This document shows positions 8,079 to 16,298 of a stretch of 64,000 bases of DNA, piece after piece. Source of the DNA: Solimonas soli DSM 21787. Lineage in GTDB: Bacteria > Pseudomonadota > Gammaproteobacteria > Nevskiales > Nevskiaceae. The DNA lies in assembly GCF_000474945.1 (NCBI RefSeq), contig NZ_KI440837.1:186001-250000 (forward strand), in the 5' to 3' direction. Numbering within the stretch: position 1 is the stretch's first letter; every line of letters starts with the position of its first letter. The position numbers and the translations under genes are program-made. Under the pieces are notes generated by a model. The model ran no database searches, was not told the DNA's origin, and saw only the letters and a program-made list of their open reading frames with translations.

Positions 8079-10962
8079 GCCCCCGATCATCGATCAAGCG
8101 CAGCGCCGCAGGCCGCGCGGCGCGCGGCGCCGCCCGCTGTTCGTGCTCGCCGCAGTGACGCAGGCGGCGATGGCGCTGTCGGCCTGCACGCCGGCCGTCG
8201 TCAAGCAGTCGGCGCCGCCGATCCGCGAGGCGATCGGCAAGCAGAAGGCGCCTGCCGAAAGCGTGCTGCCGATCATCAAGTCGGAGGACATCGCGCCCGA
8301 TCCGCAGAAGGCGGCAGACAACTATCGCAAGCTGCTCGATCTCAAGCCCGACGCCGAAACCAGCGACGAGGCGACACGCCGCCTCGCCGACCTGCAGGTG
8401 CAGATGGCCGACGCCGCCGGCAGCTCCGAGCAGTCGGAGAAGTCGCTGCGCGAGTCGATCCGCCTGTACAACCAGCTGCTCGCCGCGCATCCCCAAGATC
8501 CGAACAACGATCGCATCTACTACCAGCTGGCGCGCGCGCAGCAGAACGCCGGCGATACCGACGCGGCGATCGCCACGCTGAAGAATCTCAGCGACCGCCT
8601 GCCCGACTCGCGCCTGGCCGGCGACGCGCACTTCCGCCGCGCCGAGCTGCTGTTCGCGACCAACCGCTACGCCGACGCCGAAGGCGAGTACAAGATCGTG
8701 CTCGACATGAAGGACGCGACGCCGTTCTTCGTGCCGGCGCAGTACAAGTACGGCTGGTCGCAGTACAAGCAGTCGAAGTACGAAGCGGCGATCGGCACCT
8801 TCTTCGCGATCCTCGACCGCGAGCTGCCGCCCGGCGAGACCACCGATCCGGATGCCGCGCTCGGCGGTGTCACCAAGGAGAAGTACGATCTCGCCAAGGA
8901 TTCGCTGCGCGTGGTCACGCTGTCGCTCGCCACGCTCGGCGGCGGCCCGGCGCTCAACGATTATCTGGCCAAGCATGGCGACCCGCGCTTCTATCCGCTG
9001 GTCTATGCCGCGCTCGGCGATTCGCTGCTCGAGAAGAAGCGCTACACCGACGCCGCCAACGCCTACGCGGCGTTCATCCAGCGCTATCCCAATTCGCCGC
9101 TGGCGCCCGGCTTCCAGACGCGCGTCATCGCCGCTTACGACGAAGGCGGCTTCGGCGAGCTGACGCTGAAGGAAAAGGAACGCTACGTCGCCAGCTACGA
9201 TCCGGCCGCCGCCTACTGGGCCGGCAAGCCGGCGACGCCGGACGTGATGGCGGCGCTGCGCACGCACCTCGAGGACATCGCCAAGTCCTATCACGCGACG
9301 GCGCAGCAGAAGGCGAAGACGCCGGGCGGCGCGCCGCCGGCGGAGTTCCTGACGGCGGCCAAGTCGTATCGCCGCATCATCGAGCTGTATCCGCAGGACG
9401 CAAAGCTGCCGGACATCAACTTCCTGCTCGGCGATGCGCTGCTCGACGGCGGCCATACGCTCGAAGCGGCGCAGGAATACAGCAAGACGGCCTACGGCTA
9501 CCGGCCGCACGTCAAGGCGCCGGAAGCCGCCTACGCTGCCGTGCTCGCCTACCAGAAGAACGCCAAGGAAGTGCCGGCCGCGCAGCGTCCGGAGGCGCTC
9601 AAGCTGGCGATCGCCGAAAGCCTCAAGCTGGCCGACACCTACCCCGCGCATGCGCAGCGCAACGCCGTGCTGACGCAGACCGCCGAGGATCTCTACGAGC
9701 TCAAGGACTACGAGCAGGCGATCGCCGTCGCCGACCGCGTCATCAAGGCCGGCAACAACCTCACCCAGGATCAGCGCCGTCTGGCCTGGAGCGTGACCGG
9801 CGATTCGCAATTCGCGCTCAAGCACTACCCGCAGGCAGAAGCCGCGTTCAGCGAGGAGCTGAAGCTGACGCCGGGCAGCGCGCCGCAGCGTGGCGAAGTC
9901 GTCGAGCAGCTTGCCGCCGCCGTCTACAAGCAGGGCGAGGCCGCACGCGATGCCGGCGATCTGAAGACCGCCTCGCAGCACTTCCTGCGTGTCGGCCAGG
10001 TCGCGCCGGGCGCCAAGATCCGCGCGACCGCCGAGTACGACGGCGCCGCCGCCCTGCTCGCGCTGCAGGACTGGTCGCATGCGGCGAGCGTGCTCGAAGG
10101 CTTCCGCCAGCAGTTCCCCGGCAACGCCCTCGAAGCCGACGTCGACAAGAAGCTCGCGGTCGCCTACGAGAAGGACAACAAGCCGCTGCCCGCCGCGCAG
10201 ACCTATGCGCGCATCGCCCGCCGCGGCAGCGAGGACGGCGCAACGCGCGAAGAGGCGGCCTGGCGGTCGGCGAGCCTCTATGACAGCGCCAAGGACACGG
10301 CCGGCGCGGCGCAGGCCTACGACTACTACGTGAAGAGCTTCCCCGCCGCCTTCGATCGCAACGTCGAAGCGCGCGGCCGCCTCGTCGAGTTCGCGCGCGG
10401 CAGCGGCAATGCGCAGCAGCTGACGGCGGCGCTGCGCGAGCAGGTCGCCGTCAACGACAGTGCCGGTGCGCGCGCCAACGATCACTCGCGCGCGCTCGCC
10501 GCCAAGGCCGCGCTCGAGCTCGGCCGCCTGTCGGCGACCGAGACGCAGGGCATCGCCATCACCGTGCCGCTCGACAAGTCTCTGGCGCGCCGCAAGCAGT
10601 CGATGCAGCAGGCCCTGGGCTGGTTCGACAAATCGGCGAGCTACGGCTACGCCGACGTCGTCACCGCCGCCACCTACGAGACCGGCCGCCTGTACCAGAC
10701 CTTCGGTCGCGCGCTGCTCGATTCGGAGCGCCCGAAGAAACTTTCCGAGCTGGAGCTCGAACAGTACAACGTGCTGCTCGAAGAACAGGCCAATCCCTTC
10801 GAGGAGAAAGCCATCGACACCTACGAGAACAATCTGCGCCGCATCAAGCAGGGCGTCTACGACGAGTGGGTCGTCAAGAGCCTGCAGCAGCTCGTGGCGA
10901 TGGCGCCGGCGAAGTACGAGAAGCGCGAACAGGGCCAGGACCGCTATGAAAGCCTCAAGTAA
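8071..10962 (+). CDS. Large TPR-repeat lipoprotein (GltD-like by position)
   Basis: A 963-residue protein. The start is taken as GTG 8071, which overlaps the upstream stop (8076-8078) and avoids a long overlap in the other frame. A basic stretch is followed by a hydrophobic segment and the lipobox ALSAC, with the lipidated Cys at residue 39. The remainder is mostly TPR-like helix pairs (for example NDRIYYQLARAQQNAGDTDA and AAWRSASLYDSAKDTAGAAQ). It should sit in the periplasm, anchored to a membrane. Long TPR proteins of this kind (AgnA/GltD) are core parts of Agl-Glt motor clusters; the exact orthology is inferred. Confidence 0.82.
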   Translation: MTEPPIIDQAQRRRPRGARRRPLFVLAAVTQAAMALSACTPAVVKQSAPPIREAIGKQKAPAESVLPIIKSEDIAPDPQKAADNYRKLLDLKPDAETSDEATRRLADLQVQMADAAGSSEQSEKSLRESIRLYNQLLAAHPQDPNNDRIYYQLARAQQNAGDTDAAIATLKNLSDRLPDSRLAGDAHFRRAELLFATNRYADAEGEYKIVLDMKDATPFFVPAQYKYGWSQYKQSKYEAAIGTFFAILDRELPPGETTDPDAALGGVTKEKYDLAKDSLRVVTLSLATLGGGPALNDYLAKHGDPRFYPLVYAALGDSLLEKKRYTDAANAYAAFIQRYPNSPLAPGFQTRVIAAYDEGGFGELTLKEKERYVASYDPAAAYWAGKPATPDVMAALRTHLEDIAKSYHATAQQKAKTPGGAPPAEFLTAAKSYRRIIELYPQDAKLPDINFLLGDALLDGGHTLEAAQEYSKTAYGYRPHVKAPEAAYAAVLAYQKNAKEVPAAQRPEALKLAIAESLKLADTYPAHAQRNAVLTQTAEDLYELKDYEQAIAVADRVIKAGNNLTQDQRRLAWSVTGDSQFALKHYPQAEAAFSEELKLTPGSAPQRGEVVEQLAAAVYKQGEAARDAGDLKTASQHFLRVGQVAPGAKIRATAEYDGAAALLALQDWSHAASVLEGFRQQFPGNALEADVDKKLAVAYEKDNKPLPAAQTYARIARRGSEDGATREEAAWRSASLYDSAKDTAGAAQAYDYYVKSFPAAFDRNVEARGRLVEFARGSGNAQQLTAALREQVAVNDSAGARANDHSRALAAKAALELGRLSATETQGIAITVPLDKSLARRKQSMQQALGWFDKSASYGYADVVTAATYETGRLYQTFGRALLDSERPKKLSELELEQYNVLLEEQANPFEEKAIDTYENNLRRIKQGVYDEWVVKSLQQLVAMAPAKYEKREQGQDRYESLK

Positions 10963-11647
10963 GCGCGTCGCAGCCGGGCACGCCCTGCGGGCCGCGCTGC
11001 TCGCCCTGCCGGCGCTGCTGCTGGCCGCCTGCGGCAGCGCGCCGAGCCGACCCGAACCACCGGCGCGCAGCAGCGCGCCGACGACGCCCGCCGCAACGCC
11101 GAAACCGGCGGCGCCCGCGCCCGACAAGGGAGACGTGCAGGCGCGCTTCGACGCCGCGCTCGAGGTGCTGAAGAGCGGTGACCTGCAGCAGGCCGAACAG
11201 CAGTTCGGCGAACTGACCAAGGACTTCCCCGACTACGCCGGTCCGTGGACCAATCTCGGCATCGTCTACGCCAAGACCAAGCGCCGCGACGCCGCCATCA
11301 CCGCGCTGACGCGCGCCGCCACGCTGAATCCGCAGAACCACGTCGCCTTCAACTGGCTCGGCATGCTGAACCGCGAGGCGGGCAACTATGACCGCGCGCG
11401 GCTCGCCTACGAGAAGGCCCTGCAGATCGATCCGGATGACCAGCTCGCGCGCCTCAACTACGCGATCCTGCTCGACCAGTACCTGAAGCAGCCGCAGGCG
11501 GCGCTGGCGCAGTACCAGGCGTACCAGCAGCACCAGGCGCAGGCCGGCAAGGAAGACCTGCGCGTGCTGGCCTGGAGCGCCGAACTCGAGGCCAAGACCC
11601 AGGCCGCCGCGCCGGCGCCGGCTGCGAAGCCGGAGAAAAAACCATGA
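10946..11647 (+). CDS. TPR lipoprotein (AglT/GltE-like by position)
   Basis: A 233-residue protein with a signal peptide ending in lipobox LLAAC (Cys 29), a proline/alanine linker (about 35-60) and three to four TPR units (about 62-190, including WTNLGIVYAKTKRRDAAI and AFNWLGMLNREAGNYDRA). The C-terminus is an Ala/Pro/Lys tail. It overlaps the previous gene by 17 bases and the next by 4. An outer-membrane lipoprotein with TPRs is the expected partner of the periplasmic scaffold in Agl-Glt-like systems. Confidence 0.82.
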   Translation: MKASSKRVAAGHALRAALLALPALLLAACGSAPSRPEPPARSSAPTTPAATPKPAAPAPDKGDVQARFDAALEVLKSGDLQQAEQQFGELTKDFPDYAGPWTNLGIVYAKTKRRDAAITALTRAATLNPQNHVAFNWLGMLNREAGNYDRARLAYEKALQIDPDDQLARLNYAILLDQYLKQPQAALAQYQAYQQHQAQAGKEDLRVLAWSAELEAKTQAAAPAPAAKPEKKP

Positions 11648-12036
11648 AGGTCGCGCACCTGAAGCCGTTCGCGCTCACCGCCGCGCTGCTGCTCGGCAGC
11701 GGCCTGGCCCGCGCGCAGGACGAGATGCCGGCGGTCAGCAGCCCGGCGGCCGACAAGCCGATCGTCGCCAGGCCGGCCTCGCCGACGCCGAACGTCGACG
11801 CCGCCGCGGCGGCGGGCGGCACCACCATCTTCGGCGAGCGCGAATCGCCGATCGGCCTGTACATCACGCCCTGGCGCGATGCGCATGCCGAGCGCGACAT
11901 CGATCGACCGGCCCGGCTTTTGCAGGAAAAGGCCATGCCGATCGACCGCACCGTGTTCAATCGTCAGGTGGAGTACTACGAAGCCCTGGCGGCGGAGCTG
12001 AAGAAGAAGGGCGTAGTCTCGCCGGTAGCACCTTAG
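11644..12036 (+). CDS. Small exported protein of unknown function in the motor operon
   Basis: A 130-residue protein with a signal peptide (about residues 1-24, ending LARA), an alanine/proline-rich low-complexity stretch, and a more conserved-looking C-terminal half containing GLYITPWRDAHAE and a charged helix near the end. ATG 11644 overlaps the preceding stop as ATGA. I do not recognise a family. Its place between the TPR lipoprotein and the channel gene suggests a periplasmic component of the same complex. Confidence 0.7.
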   Translation: MKVAHLKPFALTAALLLGSGLARAQDEMPAVSSPAADKPIVARPASPTPNVDAAAAAGGTTIFGERESPIGLYITPWRDAHAERDIDRPARLLQEKAMPIDRTVFNRQVEYYEALAAELKKKGVVSPVAP

Positions 12037-12078
12037 AGCAGCAGAACAGCAGAGCAGCGGATCGACGGCGATCCCGCT

Positions 12079-12099
12079 GTACAAATAGCACTTTTGTAC
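12079..12099. promoter_or_regulatory. Inverted repeat upstream of the channel gene
   Basis: GTACAAA (12079-12085) and TTTGTAC (12093-12099) form a perfect 7+7 inverted repeat with a 7-base spacer. It lies in the only sizeable gap (84 bases) inside the motor operon, 21 bases before the TolQ/ExbB-like start. It could be an operator for an internal promoter or an RNA hairpin that sets expression of the channel subunits. Neither is proven. Confidence 0.4.
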
Positions 12100-12120
12100 G
12101 TTTTCACAGAGGGAAGCAAC

Positions 12121-12750
12121 ATGGACCTGTTCGTCACCATCCTGCACTTCTTCCAGAAGGGCGGCTTCATGATGTATCCGATCGCGATCGTGCTGGCGCT
12201 CAGCGTCGCCATCGCCATCGAGCGCTGGCTGTTCCTGGGCCGCATCGAGCGCGAGAACCGCAAGCTCTGGAAGGATGTGTCGCCGCTGCTCGCCAAGGGT
12301 GACGTCGCCACCGCCGAGCAGCTCGCCTCCGGCTCCGACGCCGCCGTCGCGCGCATCGTCGCCGCCGGCGCCGCGCAGGCCAAGGTCGATCCGCACCGCA
12401 ACGAAGTCGAGACGGCCACCGAGGAAGCGCTGATGGAAGTGCTGCCGGCGGTCGAGAAGCGCACGCACTATCTCGCCACCTTCTCCAACATGTCGACGCT
12501 GCTCGGCCTGCTCGGCACGGTCATCGGCCTGATCGGCGCCTTCGCCGCGCTCGGCAACGCCGACCCGACGGAGAAGGCGGACCTGCTGTCGCGCGGCATT
12601 TCCGAAGCCATGAACTGCACGGCCTTCGGCCTGATGGTCGCGATCCCGACGCTGATCGTCCACGCCTGGCTGCAGGCCAAGACGACCGAACTCGTGGACA
12701 GCCTCGAAGCCGCCTGCGCCAAGTTCGTCAGCGCCGTCGGGCGCAAGTAG
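12121..12750 (+). CDS. MotA/TolQ/ExbB-family proton channel (AglR-like)
   Basis: A 209-residue protein with three membrane helices (about residues 17-37, 120-145 and 163-183) and the family segment LLGLLGTVIGLIGAF. It would form the inner-membrane proton channel that powers the complex. AGAGGGAAG lies upstream of ATG 12121. Two ExbD-like genes and a TonB-analogous AgmX-type gene follow, the composition of the AglR-AglQ-AglS motor of Myxococcus gliding and of related gammaproteobacterial clusters. This is distinct from the TonB2-like channel at the left end of the window. Confidence 0.9.
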   Translation: MDLFVTILHFFQKGGFMMYPIAIVLALSVAIAIERWLFLGRIERENRKLWKDVSPLLAKGDVATAEQLASGSDAAVARIVAAGAAQAKVDPHRNEVETATEEALMEVLPAVEKRTHYLATFSNMSTLLGLLGTVIGLIGAFAALGNADPTEKADLLSRGISEAMNCTAFGLMVAIPTLIVHAWLQAKTTELVDSLEAACAKFVSAVGRK

Positions 12751-12778
12751 TCGGTCTCCCTTTTTCGGGAGTACCCGG

Positions 12779-13300
12779 ATGAAAGTATCCCGTCGCACGC
12801 GACGCCTCGAACGCCATCAGAGACTGAGGGCGCGCGCGGTATCGCTGAACATCGTGTCGATGATCGACGTGTTCGCCGTGCTGGTGTTCTTCCTGCTCGT
12901 CAGCTCGTCGATCACCGCCGCCAAGCTCAACGTCATCAACCTCAACCTGCCCTCGCCCGACCAGCAGGCCGCACCCGACAAGCCGCCGCTGCAGCTGACC
13001 ATCACGCTGCGCAAGAACGGCCTCGACGTGTCCGACCGCAACGGCGCGCTGCGCCATCTCGACAACACGCCGGAAGGCTACAACCTGCAGGCGCTCGGCG
13101 ATCTGCTGGTCGAGGTCAAGAAGGCGGCGCCCAGCGAGAACAACGTGACCCTGCTGCTCGAGGCCGACATCCCGTACGACGACCTGATCAAGATCATGGA
13201 CGTCGCACGCTTCGCGCCGGCCGAGGCGCGTGCCGCCGGCCTGCCGATCGAGATGTTCCCGAACGTCTCGCTCGGTGACGCCCCGGGAGGTGCGCCATGA
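12779..13300 (+). CDS. ExbD/TolR-family protein 1 of the motor operon (AglQ/AglS-like)
   Basis: A 173-residue protein with a basic N-terminus, one membrane helix (about residues 23-45) bearing the conserved Asp in VSMIDVFAVLVFFLLV, and a periplasmic domain. It is predicted to pair with the TolQ-like channel as the proton-responsive stator subunit. It starts 28 bases after the channel gene and overlaps the second ExbD-like gene by four bases. The presence of two different ExbD-like subunits is typical of Agl-type motors. Confidence 0.9.
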   Translation: MKVSRRTRRLERHQRLRARAVSLNIVSMIDVFAVLVFFLLVSSSITAAKLNVINLNLPSPDQQAAPDKPPLQLTITLRKNGLDVSDRNGALRHLDNTPEGYNLQALGDLLVEVKKAAPSENNVTLLLEADIPYDDLIKIMDVARFAPAEARAAGLPIEMFPNVSLGDAPGGAP

Positions 13301-13803
13301 GGCTGCGAATGGGCAAGCGCGCCGCCCGCAAGTGGCGCATCGCCGGCCACGAAGTCGAGATGAACGTGGTGTCGCTGATCGACATCTTCGCGATCCTCGT
13401 CTTCTACCTGCTCGTCAACGCCCTCGCCGTCGAAGTGCTGCCGAGCCCGCAGGCCCTGCAGCTGCCGAAGTCGGTGGTCAAGGAAGAGCCGAAGCAGACC
13501 ACGGTGATCGTCGTCACCAAGAACGACATCCTCGTCGACAACGTGCGCGTGATGGGCACCGACGACGCGGCAGCGGTCGGCAACGGCTTCCTGCCGGCGC
13601 TGAAGACCGAGCTGCTGCGCGCGCCGCTGATGCGCGTCGAGGGCCAGGACGCGGCGTCGGTCACGCGCGGCGACGTCAACATCATGGCCGACAAGGCCAT
13701 CCCGTACGAAGTGCTGAAGAAAGTGATGGCGACCTGCACCGAGGCCCGCTTCGCGAAGATCTCGCTCGCGGTGCTCGAGAAGAAGCGCGGAGGCACGCCA
13801 TGA
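13297..13803 (+). CDS. ExbD/TolR-family protein 2 of the motor operon (AglQ/AglS-like)
   Basis: A 168-residue second ExbD-like protein. The membrane helix (about residues 22-44) has the Asp in VSLIDIFAILVFYLLV, and the periplasmic domain includes a VTKNDILVDN strand region. The start overlaps the stop of ExbD-like gene 1 (ATGA), and its own stop overlaps the AgmX-type gene. Two ExbD-like subunits beside one TolQ-like channel suggest a heteromeric stator. Confidence 0.9.
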   Translation: MRLRMGKRAARKWRIAGHEVEMNVVSLIDIFAILVFYLLVNALAVEVLPSPQALQLPKSVVKEEPKQTTVIVVTKNDILVDNVRVMGTDDAAAVGNGFLPALKTELLRAPLMRVEGQDAASVTRGDVNIMADKAIPYEVLKKVMATCTEARFAKISLAVLEKKRGGTP

Positions 13804-14777
13804 ATGCGTCCTTCGTGACGGCTTTCGACGGCTGGGACATCAATGCCGAGGCCGACCGCCGCTTCCGCCGCATCGCCGGCGCGCTGCTGGCGCTGTTCGT
13901 CGTGCTCGGCATCGTCATCCCGCTGATCCACCTGACCGGCCTGCAGCGCGGCGGCGGCGAGACCATCGAGGAGCGCTACGTCAGCATCATTCCGGATGCG
14001 CCGGTCGCCGAAAAGGTCGAGGAGCCCAAGCCCTCGCCCGAGGACAACAAGAAGCCCGAAGAGCAGAAGGCGAAATCGGAAAAGCCGGTGCAGGACAAGC
14101 CGAAGGCGCCGCCGCAGCCGACCGAGGCCGAACGCCAGGCGCAGGCACGCGCCGTGGCGCAGAACTCCGGCGTGCTGGCGATGGCCGACCAGCTCGCCGA
14201 GCTGCGCGATCAGTCGCTGCGCGGGCTCGACACCAGCCGGCCGCTGTCGAACGAGCGCGTGACGGCGCAGGCCGGCACCGGCGCGACGGGCGGATCGAGT
14301 GCGGCCTTCGCCGACGCGGCCACGCGCGGCAGCGGCGGCATCGGCGCGGTCGGCACCGGCGACGAGCGGCGCACGCAGTCCGGCGCCGGTCTCGGCCAGC
14401 GCCGCACGACGATGGTCGAGGCGCCGAAAGGCGCCGGCCCCGACCGGACCAAGCCGGGCCAGAACGGCGACAAGCTGCTGCCGGGCCGCACGCTTGAAGA
14501 GATCCAGCTGACCTTCGACCGCAACAAGGGCGCCTTCTACGCGATCTTCAATCGCGCGATGCGCGAGAACCCGAACATCAGCGCCGGCAAGATCGTCGTG
14601 AGCCTGACGATCGCGCCGAACGGCAGCGTCACCGACTGCAAGCTGGTGTCGAGCACGTTCAGCGATCCGGATCTCGAGCGCAAGGTGATCCAGCGCGTGA
14701 TGCTGCTGAACTTCGGCCCGAAGGACGTGCCGCCGTTCACCTACCCGAACTATCCGATCAACTTCCTGCCGTCCTGA
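13800..14777 (+). CDS. TonB-analogous protein with AgmX/PglI-type C-terminal domain
   Basis: A 325-residue protein with a cytoplasmic start, one membrane helix (about residues 25-46), a long Lys/Glu/Pro-rich segment (about 60-120), a Gly/Ala-rich middle, and a C-terminal domain of about 90 residues. That domain includes NPNISAGKIVVSLTIAPNGS and the run-out GPKDVPPFTYPNYPINFLPS, as in the AgmX/PglI C-terminal family. It is the likely force-transducing rod spanning the periplasm, comparable to GltG/GltJ or TonB. ATG 13800 overlaps the preceding stop, and a strong terminator follows. Confidence 0.85.
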   Translation: MNASFVTAFDGWDINAEADRRFRRIAGALLALFVVLGIVIPLIHLTGLQRGGGETIEERYVSIIPDAPVAEKVEEPKPSPEDNKKPEEQKAKSEKPVQDKPKAPPQPTEAERQAQARAVAQNSGVLAMADQLAELRDQSLRGLDTSRPLSNERVTAQAGTGATGGSSAAFADAATRGSGGIGAVGTGDERRTQSGAGLGQRRTTMVEAPKGAGPDRTKPGQNGDKLLPGRTLEEIQLTFDRNKGAFYAIFNRAMRENPNISAGKIVVSLTIAPNGSVTDCKLVSSTFSDPDLERKVIQRVMLLNFGPKDVPPFTYPNYPINFLPS

Positions 14778-14801
14778 GATCGTTTCGTTCTGGCCATGCG
14801 A

Positions 14802-14828
14802 GGCGCCGGCGCACACCGGCGCCTTTTT
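14802..14828 (+). terminator. Rho-independent terminator of the Agl-Glt-like operon
   Basis: A perfect 8-bp GC stem, GGCGCCGG (14802-14809) with CCGGCGCC (14816-14823), is followed directly by TTTTT (14824-14828), 24 bases after the last gene of the operon. Confidence 0.85.
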
Positions 14829-14933
14829 CATTGGACCCGTGTCCGGCATGTCGCGATGTGCCGGTGTGACCACCCGCTAACGGCGCCATAGCCAGTAGAA
14901 TCCGCGAACCCACCGACCGACGAGGACAGCAAG

Positions 14934-16148
14934 TTGATCATCCACCCGAAGGTTCGCGGCTTCATCTGCACCACCACGCACCCGCTCGGCTGCGAGCGCA
15001 ACGTGCAGGAACAGATCGAAGCGACACGCGCGCGCGGCGTACGCACGGACGGCCCGAAGAAGGTGCTGGTGATCGGCGCCTCGAGCGGCTACGGCCTGGC
15101 CGCGCGCATCACCGCCGCGTTCGGCTTCGGCGCCGACACCCTCGGCGTGTTCTTCGAGAAGCCCGGCAGCGACAAGAAGGCCGGCACCGCCGGCTGGTAC
15201 AACTCGGCGGCCTTCGACAAGTTCGCCAAGGCCGCGGGCCGCTACAGCAAGTCGATCAACGGCGACGCCTTCTCGGATGAGGCGCGCGCCAAGGTCATCG
15301 AGCTGATCAGGAACGAGATGGGCGGCACGGTCGATCTGGTCGTCTACTCGCTCGCCTCGCCGGTACGCAAGCTGCCGTCGACCGGCGAAGTGAAACGCTC
15401 GGCGCTCAAGCCGATCGGCCAGACCTACACGGCGACCGCCATCGACACGAACAAGGACACGATCATCCAGGCCTCCGTCGAACCGGCGACCGAGCAGGAG
15501 ATCGAGGACACCGTGACGGTCATGGGCGGCCAGGACTGGGAACTGTGGATCGACGCGCTGTCCGCCGCCGGCGTGCTCGCCCCGGGCGCGCGCACCGTCG
15601 CCTTCAGCTACATCGGCACCGAGATCACCTGGCCGATCTACTGGCACGGCGCGCTCGGCCGCGCCAAGGCCGATCTCGACGCGACCGCGCGGCGCCTCGA
15701 CCGCAAGCTGCAGAGCAGCGGCGGCCACGCCAACGTCGCCGTGCTGAAATCCGTCGTCACGCAGGCCAGCGCGGCGATCCCGGTGATGCCGCTGTACATC
15801 TCCATGGTCTACAAGGTCATGAAGGAGAAAGGCCTGCACGAGGGCACGATCGAGCAGCTCAACCGCCTGTACCGCGACTACCTGTATCGCGCCGACGGCC
15901 AGCCGCCGAAGAGCGACGAGGAGCAGCGCTTGCGCCTCGACGACTGGGAGCTGCGCGACGACGTGCAGGGCGCCTGCAAGACCCTGTGGCCGCAGGTGAC
16001 GACCGAGAACCTGTTCCAGCTCACCGACTACGCGAGCTACAAGCAGGAGTTTCTCAAGCTGTTCGGCTTCACGCGCCAGGACGTGGACTACGACGCCGAC
16101 GTCAATCCCGAAGTGCATTTCGACTGCATCGAGCTGACGCCGGGCTGA
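14934..16148 (+). CDS. fabV: Enoyl-ACP/trans-2-enoyl-CoA reductase FabV
   Basis: A 404-residue NADH-dependent enoyl reductase that catalyses the last step of each fatty acid elongation round. It starts [17 protein letters not shown] as the family does, from a TTG codon (14934) with GAGGAC upstream. The nucleotide-binding segment is GASSGYG (48-54), and the FabV active-site pattern Tyr-8 residues-Lys is present as Y236...K245 within [10 protein letters not shown]. Length is normal for the family. FabV enzymes are known for low sensitivity to triclosan. It appears to be a single-gene unit. Confidence 0.96.
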   Translation: MIIHPKVRGFICTTTHPLGCERNVQEQIEATRARGVRTDGPKKVLVIGASSGYGLAARITAAFGFGADTLGVFFEKPGSDKKAGTAGWYNSAAFDKFAKAAGRYSKSINGDAFSDEARAKVIELIRNEMGGTVDLVVYSLASPVRKLPSTGEVKRSALKPIGQTYTATAIDTNKDTIIQASVEPATEQEIEDTVTVMGGQDWELWIDALSAAGVLAPGARTVAFSYIGTEITWPIYWHGALGRAKADLDATARRLDRKLQSSGGHANVAVLKSVVTQASAAIPVMPLYISMVYKVMKEKGLHEGTIEQLNRLYRDYLYRADGQPPKSDEEQRLRLDDWELRDDVQGACKTLWPQVTTENLFQLTDYASYKQEFLKLFGFTRQDVDYDADVNPEVHFDCIELTPG

Positions 16149-16241
16149 GGCGGCACCCCGCCTCGCCCGACTCCTCCCTCCGCAAGCGGGCAGAGGGAAT
16201 CACCGCGGCAACGCAGCGTGAGGTTGGCGCCCGTTACCGAG

Positions 16242-16266
16242 CCCTTTCCTCCGCAGGAGGAGAGGG
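16242..16266. repeat. REP-like intergenic palindrome
   Basis: CCCTTTCCTCC and GGAGGAGAGGG form an 11-bp inverted repeat with one mismatch and a 3-base loop, followed by GTTGGGTGAGG. It lies between the convergent fabV and ppiD genes, a usual place for REP/BIME-type elements. A second imperfect copy of the theme is at about 16173-16199 (CCTCC...GGCAGAGG). It may act as a bidirectional transcript end, although no T-run follows. Confidence 0.5.
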
Positions 16267-16298
16267 TTGGGTGAGGAGGCGGTGCGGGCGCCGGTTCC

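Noticed and set aside
7855..11220. A 1121-codon open frame on the minus strand opposite the TPR genes
   Set aside because: It mirrors the high third-position GC of the real plus-strand genes, has a repetitive Arg/Ala/Leu composition, no domain, and covers several genes with clear signal peptides and lipoboxes.
14877..16118. A 413-codon minus-strand frame opposite fabV
   Set aside because: FabV on the plus strand has its nucleotide-binding and Tyr-Lys catalytic motifs; the antisense frame has none.
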